From Pseudomonas graminis (GTDB lineage: Bacteria; Pseudomonadota; Gammaproteobacteria; Pseudomonadales; Pseudomonadaceae): 64,000 nucleotides of DNA. The translations under genes were made by a program, and so were the position numbers. Location: positions 2,631,001 through 2,695,000 of the forward strand of contig NZ_CP053746.1 of the NCBI RefSeq assembly GCF_013201545.1, in the 5' to 3' direction. Below the pieces are notes generated by a model that searched no databases, had not been told where the DNA came from, and saw only the letters and a program-made list of their open reading frames with translations. Shown in pieces: positions 9,278 through 16,594 of the stretch. Numbering within the stretch: the first letter of the stretch is position 1; each line of letters opens with the position of its first letter.

Positions 9278-9383
9278 GACACGTTGTTAGAAGGGTAGGG
9301 CATAGCTGCGCTGCCCTCTAAGGTGTTTGCGCGGGTCGGTGATTCAGGCTTGGACGTCGGCTCGTTGACTCTGGCCGGAGGCC

Positions 9384-9510
9384 GTAGGAGTGAGCTTGCT
9401 CGCGATCGGCTGCGCAACAGTCGTAAACTGACGCTGCGGTGCTTTCAGACGCGCCGCATCACCAAGAATGCTGCCGCTTTGCGCCAGATCGCGAGCAAGC
9501 TCACTCCTAC
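9384..9510. repeat. REP doublet (GTAGGAGTGAGCTTGCTCGC type)
   Basis: Two copies of a 23-bp element in opposite orientation, at 9384-9406 and 9488-9510, flanking about 80 bp. Each contains an imperfect internal palindrome (GAGCTTGCTCGC). The 448-bp gap 9278-9725 holds this doublet and the kdgD upstream region; no gene is seen there. Such bipartite elements are typical extragenic palindromes of fluorescent pseudomonads. Confidence 0.85.
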
Positions 9511-9725
9511 AAATCGCGCCATATAGCACACCTCTGTAGCGACTGCGGCATCTCATAACCGGGCTTTGCACCCTGCCAGCATCAGCAGGCACCACTCATC
9601 CTCCCCAGTCATAAATATTTCAAAACGCTATTGAGTGATCTCCCTCTCAGTTGTACGATGACTTACGACATCAGCGCAGGACTGGTGCTTCATCCACAAA
9701 AATAGCTCCCCAGGGTGTTCGAATA

Positions 9726-10637
9726 ATGAATCCACAAGAACTGAAGTCCATCCTCTCTCACGGTCTGCTTTCCTTCCCGGTTACCGATTTCAATGCCCAA
9801 GGCGACTTCCACCGCGCTGGCTACATCAAGCGTCTGGAATGGCTCGCCCCGTATGGCGCTTCCGCGCTGTTCGCCGCAGGCGGTACAGGTGAGTTCTTCT
9901 CACTGACCGGCGACGAATACTCCGAAATCATCAAGACTGCCGTCGACACCTGCGAAACCAGCGTGCCGATTCTGGCTGGCGTCGGTGGTCCGACCCGCCA
10001 GGCGATTCAGATGGCTCAAGAAGCCGAGCGTCTGGGGGCCAAAGGCCTGCTGCTGCTGCCTCACTACCTGACCGAAGCCAGCCAGGACGGCGTCGCCCTC
10101 CACGTTGAAGCGGTCTGCAAATCGGTCAAGATCGGCGTTGTTGTCTACAACCGTAACGTCTGCCGCCTGACCCCTTCGCTGCTGGAACAATTGGCCGAGC
10201 GCTGCCCTAACCTGATCGGCTACAAGGACGGCCTGGGTGATATCGAGCTGATGGTTTCGATCCGCCGTCGTCTGGGCGACCGCTTCTCGTACCTGGGTGG
10301 TCTGCCAACGGCAGAAGTCTACGCCGCTGCCTACAAGGCGCTGGGCGTGCCGGTTTACTCCTCGGCGGTGTTCAACTTCCTGCCGAAAATGGCGATGGAC
10401 TTCTACCACGCCATCGCCAAAGACGATCACGAGACCGTCGGCAAGCTGATCGACGATTTCTTCCTGCCGTACCTGGACATCCGTAACCGCAAACACGGCT
10501 ACGCGGTGAGCATCGTCAAGGCGGGCGCCAAGCTTGCCGGTTACGACGCAGGCCCTGTCCGCGCGCCGCTGACTGACCTGACGTCGGACGAAGTCGACAT
10601 GCTGGCTGCGTTGATGGACAAGCAGGGCAAGCAGTAA
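9726..10637 (+). CDS. kdgD: 5-dehydro-4-deoxyglucarate dehydratase
   Basis: 303 aa, the usual length of this DapA-superfamily enzyme. It dehydrates and decarboxylates 5-keto-4-deoxyglucarate to 2-oxoglutarate semialdehyde in the cytoplasm. Features seen: GGTGEFFSL near 52-60 (carboxylate-binding loop), Y141 (VVYNRN, proton relay) and the Schiff-base lysine K167 in GYKDGLGD. The ATG at 9726 fits family length; an upstream extension to 9651 is not supported. A strong terminator follows directly, so the downstream transporter probably has its own promoter. It takes the product of the GarD reaction, encoded 1.5 kb downstream. Confidence 0.95.
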   Translation: MNPQELKSILSHGLLSFPVTDFNAQGDFHRAGYIKRLEWLAPYGASALFAAGGTGEFFSLTGDEYSEIIKTAVDTCETSVPILAGVGGPTRQAIQMAQEAERLGAKGLLLLPHYLTEASQDGVALHVEAVCKSVKIGVVVYNRNVCRLTPSLLEQLAERCPNLIGYKDGLGDIELMVSIRRRLGDRFSYLGGLPTAEVYAAAYKALGVPVYSSAVFNFLPKMAMDFYHAIAKDDHETVGKLIDDFFLPYLDIRNRKHGYAVSIVKAGAKLAGYDAGPVRAPLTDLTSDEVDMLAALMDKQGKQ

Positions 10638-10650
10638 TCGCCCAGTTCCC

Positions 10651-10682
10651 GCAAAACCGCTGAGCGATCAGCGGTTTTTTGC
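10651..10682 (+). terminator. Rho-independent terminator after kdgD
   Basis: AAAACCGCTGA, loop GCGA, TCAGCGGTTTTTT: perfect 7-bp GC-rich core flanked by A and T tracts, about 15 bp past the kdgD stop. Confidence 0.9.
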
Positions 10683-10812
10683 CCTCGGGGCTTCGCTAAC
10701 GGACAGCTCGCAGCACAGCTTCACATCGCATCTGTTTTAGGGGCAGAGGCGAGCAGCACACACATAAGATCGTTTACCCGCGCAAAAAAAATAACTAGTG
10801 GGAGTTTCGAAC

Positions 10813-12183
10813 ATGCAGAAAACCAAGCCGACGCACGTCCGCTATTTGATCTTGCTCATGCTGTTTCTGGTGACCACGATCAACTACGCCGACCGTGCAA
10901 CCATCGCCATCGCGGGCTCCAGCCTGCAGAAAAGCCTCGGCATCGACGCCGTTACCCTCGGTTTCATCTTCTCCGCATTTGGTTGGGCCTACGTCGCCGG
11001 CCAGATCCCAGGCGGCTGGCTTCTGGACCGCTACGGCTCCAAGAAAGTCTACGCATTGAGCATCTTCACCTGGTCGCTGTTCACCGTGCTGCAAGGCTAC
11101 GTCGGCGAATTCGGTCTCTCCACCGCCATCTTCCTGCTGTTCGCCCTGCGCTTCATGGTCGGCCTCGCCGAAGCACCGTCGTTCCCCGGCAACGCCCGTA
11201 TCGTGGCGGCCTGGTTCCCGACGTCTGAGCGCGGCACGGCCTCGGCGATCTTCAACTCGGCACAATACTTCGCCACCGTTCTGTTCGCCCCGATCATGGG
11301 CTGGATCGTTTACACCTTCGGCTGGCAGCACGTGTTCATCGTGATGGGCAGCATCGGCATCCTGTTCTCCCTGATCTGGCTGAAAGTTATCCACAGCCCG
11401 CGCAACCACCCGAAAATCAACAAGGAAGAATTCGATCACATCGCCAACAACGGCGGCATGGTCGACATGGATCAGGACAAGGGCAAAGGCTCTGCCAGCG
11501 GGCCGAAATGGGACTATGTGCGTCAGTTGCTGACCAACCGCATGATGCTGGGCATTTACCTGGCTCAATACTGCATCAACGGCATCACCTACTTCTTCCT
11601 GACCTGGTTCCCGGTGTACCTGGTTCAAGAACGCGGCATGACCATCCTCAAGGCGGGCTTCATCGCTTCGCTGCCGGCCATTTGCGGATTCATCGGCGGC
11701 GTACTGGGCGGGATCATTTCCGACTACCTGCTGCGCAAAGGCCACTCGCTGACCGTCGCTCGCAAGGCGCCAATCATTGGTGGCCTGCTGCTGTCGACCT
11801 CGATCGTGACGTGCAACTACGTCGACATCGAATGGGTCGTCGTGGGCTTCATGGCACTGGCCTTCTTCGGCAAGGGCGTTGGCGCACTGGGCTGGGCGGT
11901 CATGTCCGACGCATCGCCGAAACAAATCGCCGGTTTGAGCGGCGGTCTGTTCAACATGTTCGGTAACATCGCTTCCATCACCACCCCGATTGTCATCGGT
12001 TACATCATCAGCACCACCGGTTCGTTCAAATGGGCCTTGGTGTTCGTCGGCGCCAACGCGCTGGTGGCGGTGATCAGCTACATCTTCATCGTCGGTGAAA
12101 TCAAACGTGTAGAACTCAAGGAAACCCCACAGAAGGGTGCCTTGCCGGCCAGTGAAGCCGAGCTTTCTCAAGCGAAACTCTGA
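10813..12183 (+). CDS. gudP: Glucarate/galactarate MFS transporter (GudP-like)
   Basis: 456 aa, twelve predicted membrane segments. It belongs to the anion:cation symporter group of the major facilitator superfamily, which includes GudP, GarP and ExuT. Motifs: INYADRATIAIA in the first segment, GWAYVAGQIPGGWLLDRYGS (MFS motif A region) and RFMVGLAEAPSFPGNARIVA. Expected role: proton-coupled uptake of D-glucarate or galactarate across the inner membrane. The ATG at 10813 has GGGAG 8 bases upstream. garD follows 12 bp after the stop, so the two are probably cotranscribed. Symbol by similarity; which diacid is preferred cannot be told. Confidence 0.88.
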   Translation: MQKTKPTHVRYLILLMLFLVTTINYADRATIAIAGSSLQKSLGIDAVTLGFIFSAFGWAYVAGQIPGGWLLDRYGSKKVYALSIFTWSLFTVLQGYVGEFGLSTAIFLLFALRFMVGLAEAPSFPGNARIVAAWFPTSERGTASAIFNSAQYFATVLFAPIMGWIVYTFGWQHVFIVMGSIGILFSLIWLKVIHSPRNHPKINKEEFDHIANNGGMVDMDQDKGKGSASGPKWDYVRQLLTNRMMLGIYLAQYCINGITYFFLTWFPVYLVQERGMTILKAGFIASLPAICGFIGGVLGGIISDYLLRKGHSLTVARKAPIIGGLLLSTSIVTCNYVDIEWVVVGFMALAFFGKGVGALGWAVMSDASPKQIAGLSGGLFNMFGNIASITTPIVIGYIISTTGSFKWALVFVGANALVAVISYIFIVGEIKRVELKETPQKGALPASEAELSQAKL

Positions 12184-12195
12184 GGAAAAACCGTG

Positions 12196-13749
12196 ATGAA
12201 CTTGATCCAACATGCCGACTCGCCGCGTTACATTCGCCTGCATGCGCTTGATAACGTCGTCGTCGTGGTCAATGACCAGGGCGTACCGGCGGGGACTGAA
12301 TTCGATAACGGTCTGGTGACCGTCGACAATGTGCCGCAGAGCCACAAGGTGAACACCGTGGACATCGCCGAAGGGGAGCCGATCATTCGTTACGGCCACA
12401 CCATCGGCTATGCGCTGCAGCCGATCCCGAAAGGCAGTTGGGTCAAGGAAGATCAGCTGCGCATGCCATCAGCGCCGGCGCTGGACAGCCTGCCGATGTC
12501 AGACGCCGTGCCGGTCAGGGGTGAGCCGCTGGAAGGCTTCACCTTCGAGGGTTACCGCAACGCCGACGGCACCGTTGGCACGCGCAATATCCTGGGCATC
12601 ACAACGACGGTGCAGTGCGTCACCGGGGTTCTGGATATCGCCGTCAAGCGCATCCGCGAGGAATTGCTGCCCAAGTACCCGAACGTCGATGACGTGGTGG
12701 CGCTGACCCACAGCTACGGCTGCGGCGTCGCCATCACTGCCAAAGACGCGTACATCCCGATTCGCACGGTGCGCAACCTGGCGCGCAACCCGAACCTGGG
12801 TGGCGAGGCGCTAGTGATCAGCCTCGGCTGCGAGAAGCTGCAGGCCGATCAGGTCATGCACACTGGCGACGCCTCGGTCGACCTGAGCGAGCCCTGGCTG
12901 TATCGCTTGCAAGACTCCAAGCACGGCTTCAACGAAATGATCGAGCAGATCATGGAATTGGCCGAGACACGCTTGAAGAAGCTCGACCAGCGTCGTCGCG
13001 AAACCGTGCCGGCGTCGGAATTGATTCTGGGCATGCAGTGCGGCGGCAGCGATGCGTTTTCCGGCATCACCGCCAACCCCGCGCTGGGTTATGCCTCGGA
13101 CCTGTTGCTGCGCGCGGGCGCAACCGTGATGTTTTCGGAAGTGACCGAAGTGCGTGATGCGATCTACCTGCTGACCTCCCGTGCCGAAAACATGGAAGTC
13201 GCTGAAGGCCTGGTTCGCGAAATGGACTGGTACGACCGTTACCTGGCCAAGGGCGAAGCGGACCGCAGCGCCAACACCACGCCGGGGAACAAGAAGGGCG
13301 GGCTGTCGAACATCGTCGAGAAGTCGCTGGGGTCGATTGTCAAATCCGGCAGCAGCGCGATCAACGGGGTGCTTGGCCCCGGCGAGCGGGTGACGCGCAA
13401 AGGCCTGATCTTCTGCGCGACGCCGGCGAGCGACTTTGTTTGCGGGACGCTGCAACTGGCGGCCGGGATGAACCTGCACGTGTTCACTACAGGGCGCGGC
13501 ACGCCGTATGGTTTGGCGATGTCACCGGTGGTGAAGGTGTCGACCCGCACCGAGCTGGCCCAGCGCTGGCCCGATCTGATCGATGTTGATGCAGGGCGCA
13601 TTGCAACCGGGCGCGCCAGCATCGAGGACTTGGGATGGGAGCTTTTTCACTTCTATCTGGACGTGGCCAGCGGAAAGAAGACGACCTGGACCGAGAAGTA
13701 TCGTTTGCACAACGACATTACGTTGTTCAACCCGGCGCCGATTACCTAA
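12196..13749 (+). CDS. garD: Galactarate dehydratase
   Basis: 517 aa (E. coli GarD is 523). It dehydrates galactarate to 5-keto-4-deoxyglucarate, the KdgD substrate. An N-terminal SAF-type region (about 1-100, [17 protein letters not shown]) precedes the large UxaA-family catalytic region: [44 protein letters not shown] and [19 protein letters not shown], with the conserved cysteines likely to hold iron. The start is ATG 12196, preceded by GAGGAAAAA; the GTG directly before it is an alternative. No glucarate dehydratase (gudD) lies next to it. Confidence 0.95.
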   Translation: MNLIQHADSPRYIRLHALDNVVVVVNDQGVPAGTEFDNGLVTVDNVPQSHKVNTVDIAEGEPIIRYGHTIGYALQPIPKGSWVKEDQLRMPSAPALDSLPMSDAVPVRGEPLEGFTFEGYRNADGTVGTRNILGITTTVQCVTGVLDIAVKRIREELLPKYPNVDDVVALTHSYGCGVAITAKDAYIPIRTVRNLARNPNLGGEALVISLGCEKLQADQVMHTGDASVDLSEPWLYRLQDSKHGFNEMIEQIMELAETRLKKLDQRRRETVPASELILGMQCGGSDAFSGITANPALGYASDLLLRAGATVMFSEVTEVRDAIYLLTSRAENMEVAEGLVREMDWYDRYLAKGEADRSANTTPGNKKGGLSNIVEKSLGSIVKSGSSAINGVLGPGERVTRKGLIFCATPASDFVCGTLQLAAGMNLHVFTTGRGTPYGLAMSPVVKVSTRTELAQRWPDLIDVDAGRIATGRASIEDLGWELFHFYLDVASGKKTTWTEKYRLHNDITLFNPAPIT

Positions 13750-13767
13750 GCCGGAATTCAGCCCTCT

Positions 13768-13795
13768 ACCAGCCGGGCTTGTTAGTCCGGCTGGT
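13768..13795 (+). terminator. Hairpin after garD, weak terminator
   Basis: Stem ACCAGCCGG (13768-13776) and CCGGCTGGT (13787-13795) with a 10-base loop, 18 bp after the garD stop. No T-tract follows, so termination strength is uncertain. Confidence 0.45.
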
Positions 13796-13854
13796 GCATG
13801 GTCCATGTGGGAGTGATTGTGTCGCCACAGGTTTCTGCGCCGTACTCAGCCCCT

Positions 13855-13876
13855 GTGGGAGCGAGCTTGCTCGCGA
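13855..13876. repeat. Single REP element, family A
   Basis: GTGGGAGCGAGCTTGCTCGC followed by GA; the same element type as at 9384, without a clear inverted partner. It lies between the convergent garD and the iron-permease-family gene. Confidence 0.75.
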
Positions 13877-13910
13877 ATACGCCACTTTTGCCGCTGAAGA
13901 GTCAAAGGCA

Positions 13911-14339
13911 TCAGCGGCCAGTCACCAACTCTGCTTTCTCCTCACCCGCCTCAGGCTCCGGCTCCGGAAACGCCTCGGTGTGATCAAACTCGATGCCTTC
14001 GCCCATCGCCTTGTACTTCTTGCGCAGCGCGTGCAGTTCCTTCTGGTCGAGGTTATCCAGGCTCAGCACGGCGTTCTGCGCGTCTTTGGTCACCCGCAGC
14101 AGTTCGTCGATCTTGATATGCAGCTCATCGGTATCGCGGTTCTGGGTGTTCTGGATCAGGAAAACCATCAGAAAGGTAATGATCGTCGTAGACGTGTTGA
14201 TGATCAGTTGCCAGGTGTCGTTGAAATGGAAGAGCGGCCCGGTGGCGGCCCACACGCAGATCAGCGCAATCGCAACGAGGAAGGTTCGTGGGCTGCCAGA
14301 CCATTGCGACAAGGCCTGCGCGAACTTCGAGAATGTCAT
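13911..14339 (-). CDS. Low-affinity iron permease family membrane protein
   Basis: 142 aa. Two membrane segments (FLVAIALICVWAATGPLF and the stretch LIINTSTTIITFLMVFLIQ) are followed by the family signature NTQNRDTDELHIKIDELLR and a charged cytoplasmic tail rich in Glu/Pro. This pattern is Pfam 'low affinity iron permease' (PF04120). The name derives from the yeast transporter Fet4; bacterial members of this length have no proven transport role. The gene stands alone, convergent with garD, with REP sequence downstream. Confidence 0.8.
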   Translation of the reverse strand: MTFSKFAQALSQWSGSPRTFLVAIALICVWAATGPLFHFNDTWQLIINTSTTIITFLMVFLIQNTQNRDTDELHIKIDELLRVTKDAQNAVLSLDNLDQKELHALRKKYKAMGEGIEFDHTEAFPEPEPEAGEEKAELVTGR

Positions 14340-14429
14340 GAACGGTTCCTTGGTTAAGCAATAGAGATACCCAAGGGACCGCGCTGCGTCTTTGAAATTT
14401 CTTCTCGCAACATGAAATCGGCGACAGGA

Positions 14430-15209
14430 TCAGCTCCAGCCGAATACCTCACAGGCGTTGGCGGTGCTCGCGGCGGCCAGTGCGTCGGCGGGGATGTTCA
14501 TCAGCTTGGCGATGGCCGCGCAGATATCGGGTAGATGCTCGGGGCTGTTGCGCAGGCCCGGAAACATTGCCGGCGCCATGTCCGGGGAGTCGGTTTCCAG
14601 CACGACGCTTTCCAACGGCAGATCGGCGATCACCCGGTGCATGCGCAACGCCTGCGGCCACGTCGCCGCACCGCCCAGCCCCAGCTTGTAACCCAGCTTG
14701 ATGTATTCCCGGGCTTCTTCGCGGCTGCCGGCGAAGGCGTGAATGATGCCGCAGCGCTTGAGCTTGAAGCGCTTGAGCGCGGCAATGGTGTCGGCGTGGC
14801 TGCGGCGCACGTGGAGCAGGGCAGGGAGGTTGAAGTCGGCGGCCAGCTGCAACTGCTGGTCAAGCAACGTCTGTTGCCGCGGGCGGTCCAGGGATTCGAT
14901 GTAGTAATCCAGACCGATTTCACCCACGGCGCAGAGCTTGGGATGCCCGGCCAGACGCGTCAGCCAGTCGCGCATCTGCTGCACATGCTCGGGCTGATGC
15001 TCTTCGAGGAACACAGGGTGCAGACCCAGCGCGGCGTACACCGAGGGTTCGCTGATCGCCAGATCCCACACCCGTTGCAGATTGCGCTGATAGACGCCCA
15101 GCACCACGATGCGATCGACACCCAACTGCCGGCTGTTGGCGAGGACGGCGTCGCGGTCGGCGTCGAAGTTGTCGAAATCCAGGTGCGTGTGAGTGTCGAT
15201 CAGTCGCAC
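14430..15209 (-). CDS. TatD-family metal-dependent hydrolase
   Basis: 259 aa TIM-barrel hydrolase. Metal ligands are visible: HTHLD at residues 6-10, GEIGLDYY near 95 (Glu ligand), HVRRSH about 130, a later His in IIHAF, and ETDSPD about 205. Family members are 3'-5' exo- or endodeoxyribonucleases. It starts 5 bp after fruR and is surely cotranscribed with it, an arrangement that says nothing obvious about fructose metabolism. It is a second-type TatD protein rather than the tatABC-linked one, which is why no symbol is given. Confidence 0.88.
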   Translation of the reverse strand: MRLIDTHTHLDFDNFDADRDAVLANSRQLGVDRIVVLGVYQRNLQRVWDLAISEPSVYAALGLHPVFLEEHQPEHVQQMRDWLTRLAGHPKLCAVGEIGLDYYIESLDRPRQQTLLDQQLQLAADFNLPALLHVRRSHADTIAALKRFKLKRCGIIHAFAGSREEAREYIKLGYKLGLGGAATWPQALRMHRVIADLPLESVVLETDSPDMAPAMFPGLRNSPEHLPDICAAIAKLMNIPADALAAASTANACEVFGWS

Positions 15210-15214
15210 GTTGC

Positions 15215-16210
15215 TTACGCCTCGTGAATCCGTTGTTTGAATGTCCGCACGATGGCATGCACGCCTGGCTCGTACTGATCCTGCTCGATGGCCGACAACG
15301 CCAGGGCCAAGGCTTTTTCAGCGATCAGATGGTGCTGCTGAGCCATGGCATTGACCGGCAACGGCAGGAAATCCAGCAATTGCGTGTCACCGAATGTGCC
15401 CAGATGAAGCTGGTCCGGGTTCAGGCGGCGCTGGTGCAGCAAATCGAACACCCCTTGCAGCAGGACATAGGACGTCGTAATCAGCGCGTCGGGGAAATAC
15501 CCCAGGCGATCAAACATGTCGCTGGCCAGTTGCTGGCCGCAGTCACGGCTGAACGCGTCGCCGTGTTCGATGATCACCGAGCCTTCGAAACCCTCCAGCG
15601 CATCTTCGAAACCACTGGCCCGCGCCTGACTGACGCTCAGCTCCGGCCGCGCGCCGATCAGGGCGATGTGCCGCGGCTTGATCTCCAGCAGGCTGCGGGT
15701 CAGTTGCTGGCTGGCGTCATGGTCATCGCTGACCACCGAACAGAAGTGCGCCGGGTCCATCTCCCGGTCGATGGCGATGACCGGCGTCCCTTGCTGTTGC
15801 AGCGCGCGGTAGCTGTCATCACTGGCCGGCAGGCAACTGGCGACGAACAGCGCATCGCAGCGTCGCGCGCGAAACAGCTGCAACAACTGCAACTCGCTGA
15901 TGGGATCGTCGTCTGAACTGGCGATCAGCAATTGGTAACCACGCGCGCGGGCACCCTGTTCCAGTTGCTTGGCGATGCGCGCGTAACTGGGGTTCTCGAG
16001 GTCGGGCAGGATGAAGCCAAGGGTCCGGGTATGCCGGCTGCGCAGCCCGGCCGCCTGCGGGTTGGGCCGGAAGCCGTGGGCGTCGACCACCGCGCGCACG
16101 CGCTCGACCGTCGCGCTGCTGATGCGTTGCTGTTCGGCCTTTCCGTTGATCACGTAGCTGGCCGTGGTCACAGAAACACCGGCCAGACGCGCAATATCAC
16201 TGAGTTTCAA
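15215..16210 (-). CDS. fruR: Fructose operon regulator FruR/Cra (LacI family)
   Basis: 331 aa. N-terminal LacI-type helix-turn-helix (KLSDIARLAGVSVTTASYVI) and hinge, then a sugar-binding core with Cra-like segments TLGFILPDLENPSYARIA and TTSYVLLQGVFD. In P. putida FruR controls fruBKA in response to fructose-1-phosphate. Start choice: an ATG at 16219 has its SD (AAAGG) directly abutting it, while the TTG at 16210 lies 9 bases from that SD and gives the N-terminus MKLSDIARLAG, as in E. coli Cra (MKLDEIARLAG); TTG is preferred. Divergent from fruB, cotranscribed with tatD-type gene downstream. Confidence 0.92.
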   Translation of the reverse strand: MKLSDIARLAGVSVTTASYVINGKAEQQRISSATVERVRAVVDAHGFRPNPQAAGLRSRHTRTLGFILPDLENPSYARIAKQLEQGARARGYQLLIASSDDDPISELQLLQLFRARRCDALFVASCLPASDDSYRALQQQGTPVIAIDREMDPAHFCSVVSDDHDASQQLTRSLLEIKPRHIALIGARPELSVSQARASGFEDALEGFEGSVIIEHGDAFSRDCGQQLASDMFDRLGYFPDALITTSYVLLQGVFDLLHQRRLNPDQLHLGTFGDTQLLDFLPLPVNAMAQQHHLIAEKALALALSAIEQDQYEPGVHAIVRTFKQRIHEA

Positions 16211-16410
16211 GCCGGGCATCCTTTCGTGATGAGAAGCAGAAGTGAGAGCTGAACTACCGTGGCAGGGATTTTCACCGATTAACAGCCATCATGACAGCAG
16301 ACCGTTGTCTCGTAGGAAGCGTGTGTGCCGCGAAGGATGTTTCCTACACGATTCGACCGGATGAGCTTCAATCCGCATGGATTATCAAGTAACGTGCGCG
16401 GCACGCTAGA

Positions 16411-16422
16411 TTAAACGATTCA
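16411..16422. promoter_or_regulatory. Probable FruR operator
   Basis: TTAAACGATTCA matches the Cra/FruR consensus TGAAACGTTTCA at 10 of 12 positions and sits in the 384-bp divergent region between fruR and fruB, about 170 bp before the fruB ATG. The same region also contains a GTAGGAAGC...GTTTCCTAC inverted repeat near 16313-16347; no gene is seen in it. Confidence 0.65.
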
Positions 16423-16594
16423 GCAGGCCGGTTTATGGCGCCTTTTGCCCTGCTTTTTGCCCAAGGCGGGCCCTGAGTCGAAGTATCAATGTGAGTTTTC
16501 GCATTCATTATTAAGCAAACCGTACGTCATCGGTGTGTACGACCGGTCCTACAACAAGAATCTGGCGCGACCCCGCGCAGCACAGGAGAACGCA

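Noticed and set aside
9323..9526. 67-codon frame upstream of kdgD
   Set aside because: Made largely of REP sequence, no SD.
10795..12399. 534-codon frame antisense to the GudP-like gene
   Set aside because: Asp/His/Gln-rich shadow of a membrane protein gene.
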